A DNA stretch of 64,000 nt from NCBI GenBank assembly GCA_005784505.1, contig VCAZ01000001.1, forward strand, positions 13,811,597 through 13,875,596, read 5' to 3'. A program made the position numbers and the translations under genes. This stretch comes from Bagarius yarrelli. Taxonomy: Eukaryota > Chordata > Actinopteri > Siluriformes > Sisoridae. Below are positions 49,210-61,138 of this stretch, piece after piece. The notes below the pieces were generated by a model. That model saw only the letters and a list, made by a program, of their open reading frames with translations, did no database searches and had not been told where the DNA came from. Position 1 is the stretch's first letter. Every line of letters starts with the position of its first letter.

Positions 49210-50750
49210 GGTGGGTATGTGGTATGTGTAGGCAAGTGAGTGTGTTGAATGTAGGTTGGTGTGATGCCGAATGTGTAACGGGTATTTGAACTGAGTATGT
49301 CTAAGGGGGCACATATAATTAGGTTTGTGTAATAGGGTTTGTAATGTTTGTTGGTTATGTCCAGTAGTTGTATGTCTGGTGGGATATGTCATTCTATGTA
49401 ATGGGGTGTGATTTGTGGGGTGTGTGGTGGAGTTTGTGTAAAGGGGTATATCTGGTGGGGTGTGTGTAATGGAGTGGGTAAAATGAGGTATGTCTGTTGG
49501 GTTGTTTGTAATGAAGTTTGTGAAGTGAGTATATCCGGTGGGGTGTGTGTAATGAAGTGTGTAAAGTAGGGGAATATCTGAAGGGGTGTGTGTGTAATGG
49601 AGTGTGTAAAATAGGGAATGTCTGTTGGGGTGTGTGTAATAGAATTTGTGTAGTGGGGTATGTCTGTTGGTGTGTGTAATAGAGTGTGTAAGATGGGTTA
49701 TGTCTGGTGGGGGGTGTGTATAATATCTTGTGTAGAGAGGTATATCTGGTAGGGTGTGTGTAATGGAGTGTGTAAAATGGGGTATGTCTGTTGGGGTGTG
49801 TGTAATGGAGTTTGTGTAGTGGGGTCTGTCTGTTGGTGTGTAATGGAGTGTGTGAGATGGGGTATGTCTAGTGGGGTGTGTGTAATATCTTGTGTAGAGA
49901 GGTATATCTGGTAGGGTGTGTGTAATGGAGTGTGTAAAATGGGGTATGTCTGTTGGGGTGTGTAATGGAGTGTGTAAGATGGGGTATGTCTGGTGGGGTG
50001 TGTGTAATATCTTGTGTAGAGAGGTATATCTGGTAGGGTGTGTGTAATGGAGTGTGTAAAATGGGGTATGTCTGTTGGGGTGTGTGTAATGGAGTTTGTG
50101 TAGTGGGGTCTGTCTGTTGGTGGGTAATGGAGTGTGTGAGGGGTATGTTATGGGGTTTATGTTATGGTGGGTTTTTTTTTAATAATCTAAGTTTTAAATT
50201 TATATAAAATTATTTATATTTGGGGATGCTGGGGGGTGTGTGATATCTTGTGTAGAGAGGTATATCTGGTAGGGTGTGTGTAATGGAGTGTGTAAAATGG
50301 GGTATGTCTGTTGGGGTGTGTGTAATAGAGTTTGTGTAGTGAGGGGTAATCTGGTTGGGTGTGTGTAATGGAGTGTGTAAAATGGGGTATGTCTGTTGGG
50401 GTGTGTGTAAGGGGTTTTGTGTAGTGGTCTGTCTGTGGTGTGTTAATGGAGTGTGTAAGATGGGGTATGTCTGTGGGGTGTGTGGGGTGTAATGTCTCGT
50501 CTGTGTGTTGTAGAGAGGTATATCTGGTAGGGTGTGTGTAATGGAGTGTGTAAAATGGGGTATGTCTGTTGGGGTGTGTAATGGAGTGTGTAAGATGGGG
50601 TATGTCTGGTGGGGTGTGTGTAATATCTTGTGTAGAGAGGTATATCTGGTAGGGTGTGTGTAATGGAGTGTGTAAAATGGGGTATGTCTGTTGGGGTGTG
50701 TGTAATAGAGTTTGTGTAGTGGGGTATGTAGGTGCGGTGTGTGTAATAGA
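49210..50750. repeat. GT-rich minisatellite with higher-order units
   Basis: Basic unit about 40-42 bases, near TATGTCTGTTGGGGTGTGTG followed by TAATGGAGTGTGTAAAATGGGG. In the middle (about 49,720-50,130) variants follow a fixed order, giving repeats of 162 bases (42+42+38+40) and 122 bases, marked by AATATCTTGTGTAGAGAGG at 49,722, 49,884, 50,006 and 50,622. The left end is strongly diverged. A 60-base AT-rich piece at about 50,163-50,222 interrupts the array. The + strand is G/T and the minus strand C/A. Confidence 0.92.
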
Positions 50751-50994
50751 GTTAAAACTGTATTCTGTAGGGTAAAATTGCTTCCAAAGTTTACAGACAC
50801 ACAAGGTGAAACATGTAATCCAGAAAACCCTATCCTATCCTATCCATAAACGTCTATGACATCAGTAAAGACATGTAGTAACATTTCTTGTAGCTGTTGC
50901 AAAGAACAACACCGTTCAAACATTGTAATCGTTTCAAAATCAATGATGTGTTTGTAGATTAACACATAAGAACATTATAGATTTTTCCATTCAG

Positions 50995-51227
50995 CCCTTC
51001 ATCACTGTCTGACAAACTGAGAATCAGTGTAGATGATGCATGCTGGGGAACAATGACGCGAAAATAAAGCTGAAACGACACACAGCCGGATTAGGCAAAG
51101 ACTTCGGCCTATGGCAGCCAACCAGGAAAGAAAATGTTGAGTCATTAAACCTTAGTGCCAAACAGGAAATGGCTAGAGAAGCTCCATCCTGTGACCATGA
51201 GACGCCTCTTTCGGATTCTGGCTGCAG
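50995..51227 (+). other. Possible exon (5' untranslated or coding) with open frame
   Basis: An acceptor ATTTTTCCATTCAG ends at 50,994 and a strong donor CTGCAG|gtatgt is at 51,228. Within it a frame from ATG 51,040 runs 62 codons to the donor (starts MLGNNDAKIKLKR, ends LSDSGC). Joined to the exon at 55,182 this frame would stop after SWDEI, so it would be an upstream open frame overlapping the ATG at 55,187. The sequence is not simple or repetitive, unlike the minisatellite just before it. No homologue is recognised. Confidence 0.3.
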
Positions 51228-51528
51228 GTATGTGTGTGTTCTAACGTAGTTACATGCTCTGTCTCTGGTTTCTGTGTTTGGATTGACAGGTGGGATTTGT
51301 GGACGTGTGTTTGAGAAGGAGAGAAATGTGTTTGTGTTCTGACACTGGTTTATGTTGGTATGACACTGGTACATGTTTTATGCTGTTTTCTTTGGCTCAG
51401 CACCAGTCATGTGACAGGGTAGCATTTCTGTTCTGTTTAATAACTGCACACTGACCAGACCTTCTTTTTGTAAGTTATTTGTAACTGTAGGTAAAATGAT
51501 GTGTGTTGGGCTTGTAGGTTAAAATACA

Positions 51529-51556
51529 GTATGTGTGTGTGTGTGTGTGTGTGTGC
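51529..51556. repeat. (GT)n microsatellite
   Basis: About 13 GT units followed by GCACGCATGTGTGCGTGTG. Confidence 0.85.
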
Positions 51557-51822
51557 ACGCATGTGTGCGTGTGAGGTTTTAGGCGGTAGAGAGCCCAACA
51601 AACTATAATTACTGCCAAGTGCAAACACATTGACCATTTCCATGGTTGGCTGCGTTCACCATGACGAGCCTTCCTGTGGACCCACTGCATTCTTGCATAC
51701 AAAGATGAGAGCAGAGAAAGAATCACAGAGAGGAAATTCCCTATTTCACAGCCCTCAATGACAGCAGTTACCAATCAGATAATTAATGCTAAACAAATCC
51801 TGGTATTTAATGTAATAAAAAT

Positions 51823-52262
51823 TAGGGATGCAATAGGCCCGATACTGAGCTCTTGAACTTGTACTCATGAAAACACTCCGATACCAAAGACCGATACTTC
51901 TGGTGGCGTCATTGACAGAACTTTTAGTAGACAAAGACTCCGGCAGCAGCGACAGTATGTCTGGCTCTGTAGTGTGGACAAGCATAGGAGTTAATTACAG
52001 GATTAATGATTACAATTTCTGCATTGCAGACTGCAATTTTTTTTTTCCAGGACAAATATCAAGGGACATAAATGAGTACTTATAATATAAATAATCTGAA
52101 ATTAAACCAAGAAAAAATGGCAAAAGATAATCAAAGAGCCATACAAAATAATCAGACAAAACCAAAAAAAGTACAAGTGTCGATATCGGTATCAGCAAGC
52201 ACAAAAACCAAAAGATCATACTTGTACTTGGTCTTTAAAAAATTGAATCAGTGCCTTTCTAA
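51823..52262. mobile_element. hAT-like non-autonomous element
   Basis: Begins TAGGGATGCAATAGGCCCGA and ends AATCAGTGCCTTTCTAA, an inverted match with mutations. Inside are CGATACTGAGCTCTTGAACT and GTCGATATCGGTATCAGCAA near opposite ends, typical of this fish repeat. Open frames here are incidental. Confidence 0.6.
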
Positions 52263-55181
52263 TATAAATTAACAAATTTTTTTGTGGAACACTTAATTAT
52301 AGTCCTATCAAAATCAACGCACACACTGTGCTATTTTTAATAGTTCTTTACTCTTGATGCTTGTCAGACTGTATGGAAATGATCTCTATGTCACACTGTA
52401 GGATGTCAGTTGTCATAATGCCAGACTGTATGACAGTCAGGGCACAAAAACAAATGCACACAGAAAGACTTGTTCAGTTTTACGTCAAAACTCTGTAGCT
52501 TTCCTTCACCCAGTTTATATCACTAATTGGTAGCTAGCAAAACATTTTTTAAAAATCTTTAGCGGTAATTTTGCTCATGGTGTACCTCAATAAGTTTATC
52601 TTTGTCTCCTTTACCCAAACCGCCCCAATCTTTAGTAAAGATTGCACAAGCACAATGCACAGTGTGTCACTAAAATGGGATGTATTGTTTAGTTTTTTTG
52701 GACCATTCTGTATAAACTATTTTGTGTGTGTGTGTGAAAATTCCTGAAGGTCAACTGTTTCTGAAAAAACGCCCATGCCAGAATAAAAACCCCAAAGATT
52801 TCCTTTTTACCTTTCTCATGTTTTGTGTCAATGTTAACTGAAGCTCTTGACCAGCTCTTGGCTGTTTAGATAGCTGCATGAATGCTTGGGTGTTAAAGTG
52901 TAAATTGCTTATTGTGTGAAAATTGCACAGGTAAATAAAAATCAATTGTTTCTACTTATGCACAGCATAAAATATTGTTGGGGCCAGATGATTAATAGAT
53001 AATGATAAAATGAGACAAAAAAAGACTATTCTTTTATATTTATAAGTACCTTTATTATAAATATTGAGAGGTTTATGCTTTTAAAAATTGTGTTAAAGAA
53101 TTATAAAATTAAACTAATGCCATGTGGTTCTCCCCCTGCATCCTGGTTAGAAATAAAGCATGCTTGAAAATGTCTGTTTATATCAGATCTCAACACTGAG
53201 CATGTGCTGGTTTATGATCACAGCTTATTTACACATGGCTACACACATTTCCTCACTTCAACTCAACTGTGGGCAAAATTACGTACACTACTCGAGTTGT
53301 ATGTACTACTACTACTTGTAGGATAGTATGTACTCCCAGACTTAAAATGAACATTCTGAAATACGGAGTTACTACATCCATCATGTTGACATGATGTAAA
53401 ACAACACAACAGTGTGGAAATCTGAAGTTGGACAATGTTTACTTGAAGGATGTTATACGAGTGCAATAAAACCCTGAAGAACAAGGTTTTTTTCCTGAAC
53501 CACTTAAAGCTATGGTAAAGTGCCTTTTCACCGCTTCCTGTAATTTTCTCATATGACGAGTCGTCTTTCCCACATACTCATGGAATATTAAAGTGTCTAT
53601 CGTATGCATATTTAAAAATCCAGGCAGATGTAGTAGATTATCTGGGAACATTTTGGACATGCATTTTTTTTTAAATCAGGGATGACTAGTAATGCAAAGT
53701 AATTCTGCAAAAAAAATGCATGCCTAATGTTTGCTGTCATCATAGCGCCACTTTTTCCAGTCTTACTTTCAACAGAAAAACCCCAGAGTGGTCCAGAGGA
53801 AGCTGTACTGTCACTTTATAACTCACGCTAATTTTACTGCATTCGCACTCTTCACTCTGCTAAAGCGCCATCGTCCTCTGAATTATCGCAATGAACGGCA
53901 GACATAACATGAAGAAAGGTGGAACAAACTTTTAATCACTCCATGTTTTAGGAGTTCATACAGGTCACAGTGAACTTCAGCCCCCTCTTCTGGGTTTTTG
54001 CTTGGCCTTGGTGTGTGTTTGTGTGAGGAGGGGGGGAGAGAGAATGAATGGAATGCATTGGGTTTTTTCATAGAACAGCTCATTTACAGAGTATCAGAAG
54101 ATGAATGTGGACACAACAGCTCTGGACATGGTCCGTACACACAGTCTAGACGGAGGGAATGTGTGTCTGTGTATAGCACTCCAGAGAGGGTGTATAAAAT
54201 GAAATCCAGAAGCAGAAGCATGGGGTGGATGGTGATTAGTGGTATGGTGATAAGCTTCTAATTCAACATGAGTTCTACAACACTGTTACAGTATACCCTA
54301 TGATGTTAACTAGAGGGAGACGATATTGGATTTTACCCATGACCAGATTGGAAGGTACTTGCCTTGAAGGTACTAGCGGATCAACTAACGGATAGTTTTT
54401 AAAATGCTAACACTCCATGTTTAAAAAGTTAACAGATTAATTAAAAATAAGCTTCATTTAAAAATGTATTAGTAGATAAACAATACCTTTTAAAGTATCT
54501 ATTATAATATATTATAATATATAAATATATATATATATTGTAAGCAGGGTCTTACAATTTATTTGCTATTTTAGGATACTTAATTATTACCGAATTACCG
54601 AATCAAAACAGCTAAAATTGGATGCATTTTTGATGTCTCTTTCTGTGGCTGCATAAATGACATGCTCTCTAGTCACACTATATATGTGTGTATATATGCA
54701 ACTTCGCTGGCTAACAAATGCGGCCAGCTGCACATGAACTAATGCAAATTGATGTTAACAATCATGACATTAAACATTTGTATCAGACTTGCATGAAACC
54801 CGGAAAAACTATTGACTGGGATAACCGATAGCCACTTACCGGTGTCGATTAGTTGAAAAAAGGATAAACTGGTTGACCTCTAATGTTAACATGTATAGTG
54901 AACATTTTGCAAACAAATAAAAGGGGTGTTTGAATCGTTCCTCATTCATAGTCGATCAGTAGTGATAATACATTATAAATAAAATATGAAGCAAAAAGAT
55001 TTGGCCAACTCTTCTATTCTCTAAAAGTGTGTATTTTTTTTCCAGGTGATTAAAGTGTAGGCTGGAGGACGTTTAGTGCCTTTGTGCTTTTGTAGGATGA
55101 AACTGGGGGTGTTTTGTCTGTGTAGCAGGAGAATGTGGCTTCCATTAAGCTGCTCTTTCTTTTTTTCTTTTACCTAAACAG
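52263..55181. other. Stretch without supported feature
   Basis: AT-rich non-coding DNA. Frames of 60-87 codons on both strands have no recognisable domain or splice support. Confidence 0.6.
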
Positions 55182-55279
55182 TTGGGATGAGATATAAATT
55201 TGCTGAAGTGATCTCCAGTGATGACAAGTTGACAATTCCACCAAAAGAATACTATGAGAAAGTTGATAAAAGCAGCAGG
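55182..55279 (+). CDS. Possible first coding exon of an unidentified gene
   Basis: A strong acceptor (CTTTTTTTCTTTTACCTAAACAG) precedes TTGGG ATG at 55,187 (G at -3). The ATG frame stays open for 31 codons, MRYKFAEVISSDD followed by KLTIPPKEYYEKVDKSSR, and ends in phase 0 at AGG|gtagga (55,280). The other two frames have stops in the first bases. The composition is protein-like and not repeat-derived. I do not recognise the protein. If real, the segment after the untranslated TTGGG starts the protein and the gene continues to the right. It could still be a chance open frame between good splice sites. Confidence 0.4.
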
Positions 55280-56450
55280 GTAGGAAACTGGCCTTTAAAA
55301 ATCATAAATTTGCAATGATGGATATGTTTGGGCTTAAACTTATCTGTCTGTTAGTCACCAATTTAGCTATTACATAACTTATTGTTCCTCGATTTTCTAC
55401 ACACACCATGTCTGTACAAATATTTTGAGTGGAGTAAATGTTGAGTAAATATTGCATTCCACATAACTACAGATGATAAACCCACTCTAACGTTTGCATC
55501 GCTCTTGATACGTGTTCAGTTGTAATTTTATAAGTATAACTGCTATAAATCAAAGCATTTTAACCTTAAATATACAGTAATTTCATCTACATCGCAAAGA
55601 AAATCTTGTCATAGCCCAAACTGCTTTTGTTTAAACAGGTGACTGTTCATGAACCTTTCCTCTATGGATGATTTTGATGAGGAACATTTAGCTTGACCTT
55701 CACCTTGTCACAAATGTTTTTTTTTTTCAGAGGCCAGCAATCATAAATACAATTTAATTAGACAAACATCTACTACATTTTTGGTTCAGTGGAGTCAGTA
55801 AAAGAAAGTCAGGGTTAGAGTTTTTTTTAGTTACAGTATCCATATGTATTTATTGCTTATTCTAAACAAGGTCATATTTATTCTCGCCTCATTGGAATTG
55901 TAACCCCAGGGAGTCAGTGGGATTATTCAGCTCTGCATGCAGACATTTTTTTAATCAAATGTGCACATTGGGAAATGAAGCAGACAAAGTCTAAAAAGCA
56001 AATTTACACTAGTAATTAAAAATCAGCAAGCTTACAAAAGCAAAGAGCTATATTAAGAAAAATCCTAAAAGTATTCCAATCCAAAAAAAGACTCTCTTAT
56101 TTAAATAAATAAAGATAAAGAATAATTTAAGAAAAATCAAAGCCTTACTTCAAAAGTTATACCATTACAAAAATGGTGAATGGTTTTTTTCCAGTAACGT
56201 GAAGAGATCAGGGTTGCTTGTTTTTCAAGGCGCAGGTGTGTTTATTTAATCAGAAGTTGGAATATATCGAATAAGAGTGACATGGGGTATGACCAAGTAA
56301 ATTGGTATCTCCCAGCTTCTGATTGACCACATTTCTGGCATACCCAGCATCTGTGACTATAAACACACCAGATTCAGGTAATCAGCATTGGGTAACACGT
56401 TGGGAAACATAGATTTATAGATTCATGGTAAAGACAAAGACCATGTTAAT

Positions 56451-56640
56451 GTGGTGGCTCAGTGGTTAAGGTGTTGGATTACCAACCCGAAGGTTGTGGG
56501 TTCGATTCCCAGCTCGACCAAGCCACCACCATTGGGCCCCTGAGCAAGGCCCTTAACCCCCAATTGCTCAGTTGTATAAAAAGTAATATTGTAAGTCGCT
56601 CTGGATAAGGGCGTCTGCCAAATGCTGCAAATGTAAATGT
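56451..56640 (+). mobile_element. Young, intact tRNA-derived SINE with target-site duplication
   Basis: Complete head GTGGTGGCTCAGTGGTTAAG, perfect B box GGGTTCGATTC, body GGGCCCCTGAGCAAGGCCCT and intact 3' module GTCGCTCTGGATAAGGGCGT to AAATGTAAATGT. The 7-base ATGTTAA occurs just before (56,443-56,449) and again at the end (56,637-56,643), consistent with a target-site duplication. Confidence 0.85.
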
Positions 56641-56643
56641 TAA

Positions 56644-56765
56644 CCCCAAGCTCCAACTGGTGGATTAAGGGTCTTGTTCAAGAGCTCAGCAGTGGCAGCT
56701 TGATGGCCCTGGAATTTTAACCTACCACTTACTGATCTGTTGTCCAACATATTAACCTACAAATT
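56644..56765 (-). mobile_element. Old SINE fragment next to the young copy, minus strand
   Basis: GGATTAAGGGTCTTGTTCAA, GAGCTCAGCAGTGGCAGCTT and TGTCCAACATATTAACCTAC: diverged reversed SINE body and head. The younger SINE inserted at its edge. Confidence 0.55.
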
Positions 56766-57820
56766 TAAATTGAGATTTTAGGGGACAAAATGCAATCAAT
56801 CTGCTATTTATCACAGTAAAATCTTTCTTGTTGTTAAAAAACAACAGAAATTGTTATTTATTTCCATCTGTGACAGTAGCGTTCATAGGGTGTTGGGTTT
56901 TTTTCGCTGAAGTGTCACTATTACTAGAAATGTGCGGTTCCTGCCTCATCTTTACCTGACAACACTTTCCTTAAGCCCTCCACAAGTGTAAATACTTTTT
57001 TTCTATATTTGCTCAAGCTCTAGTGCTCGCAGGTTACATTCCATTGTTCTAAAAGGATTTCTTCTCTGCAAATTCCAGTCACGAAACTGTTACTCACTCT
57101 CGCTGCAAATCTTATGTAAGTTGCACAGATTTAAAATAGGACATTTGATAGGTGGCACCGTAAAGCCAAAATATCCCTGTAAACCAAGTTTCTGTGCATA
57201 AACTAAAAAGTTTAGAAGGTAGTAATTCTCTCGTTGCAACCAAAGGAACATTTAAATATAAATCGAGGGGTCTGAAATGTAAGGAATTAAGCAATAAATA
57301 AATAGCACTGTCAAAACCAGGTTGTAGTACAGTATACTAAAATATTTAAAAAATACGAGCAAATCACTTCACTTTACCTGTAAAGCCATATTTCAGTATG
57401 TTTTAAGGAAACCTGGAACACCACTGTAAGTTAAATAGGAAAACTGCTCGATAACATTCCGTAAATAGTACATAGGGATGTGAGTCGAGACACATTCGTC
57501 TATTAAAAATTCCTAAACACTAGTTTTAGGATGGTAAAAAAGGCTAAAATATCATGTTTCCTGTTCAAGTTCTTGTTTGTGTTAGCATAATATTAGCGCA
57601 CACTGTCCTCCTTTGATATTTTCTGAGTGTCTTTCACAACCCTGTTTGTAAATCAAGCAGTCTATAGTGCAGTAGGTCTCCTCCCACAGATCTCTCCAGC
57701 AGACATGAAGGAGCTACACTTAGGAGTCGTCTTAAAAAGGAGAGCTGAGAGGAAGGAGAGAGTAAACAGTCTTTAAGTGTTTAGAGTCAAGAAACCAAGA
57801 CCTTATATAGTCTCCCTCCT

Positions 57821-57821
57821 C

Positions 57822-57852
<31 letters not shown>

Positions 57853-57853
57853 G
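57821..57853. repeat. (CT)n then (TTTC)n microsatellite
   Basis: About ten CT units followed by three TTTC units. Confidence 0.85.
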
Positions 57854-58564
57854 CATAATGAGAGGTGGATTCTCTCTCTTGTCTCCGCTCACACTGAGTG
57901 GGCAACTAATGTTCTCTAAATTTTTAATGGAAATGCTCCATCCAGCAGCTCCAGTTGGGTTTTTTAATATCCATAAAATGATTTTGTAAGGATTGTTTAA
58001 TGTTTGGACCAGTTTCTGTACCAATCAAATCTATCAATCACACCAGGTGGGTGGGTGTTTTATCCGCTACTTCTGATGGCTTTTTACAGTAGTACGTATT
58101 TGAATGTTTTTAAGAATGATGGGGTTCATATTGATGTCTGCTTGCAGAAGGCAAAGTGTTAAAGTGTTTACTGTGTGTACGTAGGAATGTAATAATAAAT
58201 AATGTGGGTGTGTTAGCTCACAGAGCTGGAACTGGTGTTTCTCATGACCGTGGTCAGAGGTGTATGGACATGTCCAAACATGTTTCAGAGTATACACCTG
58301 GAGTTCACCACAGGCATCTACAAAAAAAATACTCTACTATACTAAAAGTGTGTAATATTAAAATTTTTCAGTGTGTTATTTACAGTTCAGGCTGCTTTCT
58401 ATGGTATAAATTGTTTACACAATGCCAAATCGAAAAATTGCTTCTAATGTTGACTTCCTTAAACAAAACACAAATATGTTTCACACAATCTGGATTTTTG
58501 TAATAGAAAAGATTACATGACATATTGTTTAGGTCAAAGTCTTAAGATAGGAAGGATTAGCATA

Positions 58565-58655
58565 GCTTCACGGCTTAGTGGTCAGCGTGTTTGCTTCACA
58601 CCTCTGGGCTGCGGTCAACTAATGGTCATTTCTGATTCCGCCCTTTGTGCGTAAA
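58565..58655 (+). mobile_element. tRNA-like SINE head fragment
   Basis: CACGGCTTAGTGGTCAGCGT, GTTTGCTTCACACCTCTGGG, then TTCCGCCCTTTGTGCGT resembles the head of another fish SINE type. The B box is decayed. Not a functional tRNA gene. Confidence 0.4.
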
Positions 58656-58689
58656 TTTTCCAATTGCTGTTTTCTTCTCTTTATTAAGC

Positions 58690-58880
58690 CATGAATAATA
58701 GGTTAATTAGCATCTTTAAATCTATTGTAACTGAACGAACACAAATCCCCACAATCACACAACACAATCTAGTTTGGAGTCTTTCCAGAAGTGTGGATGT
58801 TATAGGAGGAGCTCGTATCTGGAATATGATGCTCAAGAAACATATGGATGCGAGAGTTATGTGTCCTGATACTTTTCGCT
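58690..58880 (+). mobile_element. Tc1-like transposase 3' fragment
   Basis: Contains TCTATTGTAACTGAACGAAC, ACAAATCCCCACAATCACAC and TTTCCAGAAGTGTGGATGTT, matching the distal transposase part at 3.7-3.85 kb. The upstream half is missing. Confidence 0.55.
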
Positions 58881-60524
58881 ATTTAGTATAGAAAGCATTC
58901 AATATAACATTAATATAATATTAATATAAGTTTCTGTTGCTAAAAAGCATTTATCAGTTAATCTATACATGTATCACTAACGAAAAACTATACCTATTGT
59001 CTCATCAAAGTGTGTAAAGCCTTTATGTCTTTATGTTCTTGCTCTACAGGTGTATGGTTAAAGTGTAGTTGAGAATTCTATTGACTTTACGAATACACAC
59101 TAATAAATGAGCCTCTCATGCTCGCTCTGTCTTTTTCTCTGCTCATTTTCTTTCTCTCCCACTGAGAAAGGGCTCTCATCCCTAAAAACAGTTCAGTGGA
59201 AATTTTGCTCAGTGACCTAATGGAGCTGGATGATGTTAAGATAATAAGTGAGGTCATTATGCTGAAATTGCTCAACAAGCTCACAAATGCAAAACAGATT
59301 TGCTAGCGTACAGTCACATCCTAGTCACGGACAATTACAGTCGCGGGACAAAGTGTAAACCTGCTTTTCATTTAGTTCTTTAATCCAATCTGTTGTCAAA
59401 TCACAGCTGATTTCAACGCATAGTCATTCAATTACATTCTCAATATGGACACCAGCAAGGACCTCAAAGAGGCAGTTGCTGCTCATTAATCTTGGGAGGG
59501 TTCAAAAATATAGATAGATGAATGATGTAATGGTGGTTTTGCACACTGTCCTCAAAACAACCAGAAGACAGCATGGAATATTGGTGGATCTGATACCGAT
59601 AGTCTTTATATAATAAAGACTTAAATATTGAGAAAATTGTCGAGAAAACCTGATTAGCGCTCGATATTTTATTATAAGGTCACCTCCTATTATGGATGTG
59701 TAATTCACTTTCCATAACATTTAAGATGGATTTTAAAATAGTTCAGCCCACCATTTAATGCTCAAAATTTAACACAGACTAGAAAAAAAAATTTCTCATT
59801 GCATCTGAGCCAACCACAGGGGTTGAACAACCATATTTGAGGGATGAGACGGTGGTGCAGATGTTTGGTCATCATGTACAGCACCATGTTTGGCAACGAG
59901 AGCGCTTTCCTGGCCGCACAGCTAAATTCAGGAATGAGTCATCAGAATGGTTCCGAAAGGTTTTTTCCATGTTTAATGCCGGTCAGTTTTTTCAAATAAT
60001 CAAGATGCGACGTAAAAGCTTCATTTTGAAGCCCTTTCAGATCCTGTTATTTATTTATTTATTTTCTTATTTTGCCATCAATAGATTTAGAGCAACTTTT
60101 CTAGAGTACTGTTTTTGTCTGTTCTTTAGCACTGTAGGCAAAAAGCCCAAACCTTACTGTGGAACAAAAAATGCCTTTCTCTTCTGCCAAGCTAACATAC
60201 AAGCCAAGATAGAAGACTAATGATATTAAACAATGTAGTAATCTTTCTCCCCACACAGACACTAGTATAAAATCAATAAAAAAGATGGTATTATTATATC
60301 AGATTATATTGTATTACAAGATTTGCCAGCCTTTACCAAGCTAATGTGAACCACTACAAAAGTATTGTATAAGCCATCACTTCTTATATAATAGCAGATG
60401 AGCTAGTAGATAAACCTGAAAGAATATCAGGGCTTGGAAAACGTTCTTGTCAGCCCATTAGGCAGGTACTTCTCAATTTTTGGTACCAGGAATAAAAAAA
60501 ATACATAATATTTTTATTCCGGGT

Positions 60525-60695
60525 TTGTACATTTTAGCAGATGCCCTTATCCAAAGTGATTTAAATTTGTCTTATTCATATGTCTACACAGTTGAGTGGT
60601 ATGGGCATTAAACAGGGGTCCAGCAGTGGTGCTGGGATTTAATCTATATCTTTTGATCAGCAGTTAAACACCTTAACCACTTTCCTCAGCTTAAA
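60525..60695 (-). mobile_element. tRNA-derived SINE, minus strand
   Basis: Reversed 3' module (TTTAGCAGATGCCCTTATCC), body AACAGGGGTCCAGCAGTGGT, head AACACCTTAACCACTTTCCT. Confidence 0.7.
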
Positions 60696-60931
60696 ATGTT
60701 TAAATCTCAGCTTAGGGCATCCTTGATTTCTATGCCTACTTTTCGTCATGTATTTATTACATTTTTTTATCTTCTTTGAGTTGAAGACATCCCGTGTGGG
60801 TGTTGTTTTCACCTCAGGCTTTTCTGTCTTTCTGGAATGAAATGAATGTGGACGATGTAGACACAGGAAAAGATACTAACATGCACTATTTCCTGTAAAC
60901 ACATTAGCCTTACTGATGGAAGGAGCCACAT

Positions 60932-61012
60932 AAGTGTGTGTGTGCTTGTGTGCGGGCATGTGTGTGTGCAGGCTTGTGCGTGTGTGCGCGCTTGTGAATG
61001 TGTGGATGTTGA
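60932..61012. repeat. Imperfect (GT)n region
   Basis: GTGTGTGTGC, GTGTGCGGGC and GCGTGTGTGCGC units, diverged. Confidence 0.7.
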
Positions 61013-61089
61013 AGTGTTTATGTAAGTGTGGAATCATCAGACTGGAGTGCTGACTGACAATCAAAGGGTTCTGTCTGTCTGCTGATCAC

Positions 61090-61090
<1 letters not shown>

Positions 61091-61136
<46 letters not shown>
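61091..61136. repeat. (CT)n microsatellite
   Basis: About 22 CT units, uninterrupted. Confidence 0.9.

Positions 61137-61138
<2 letters not shown>

Larger units (their letters stand above)
39330..50990. other. Long stretch without supported exons (possible first intron)
   Basis: Apart from the listed repeats I see no exon here. A 22-base direct duplication (CAGCAGTAAAGGTGATTTTT) lies at about 42,133-42,173. If the CpG-rich block is a promoter for a gene with exons at 51.0 and 55.2 kb, this is its first intron. That link is an inference. Confidence 0.5.

Noticed and set aside
50210..50804. Two overlapping 196-codon frames on the minus strand
   Set aside because: They are the C/A strand of the GT minisatellite. 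Repeats of His, Thr and Pro follow from the unit length of 42 bases, not from a protein.
59837..60220. 127-codon + strand frame
   Set aside because: No domain recognised. The second half is hydrophobic because of T-rich DNA (LLFIYLFSYF). No splice or promoter support.
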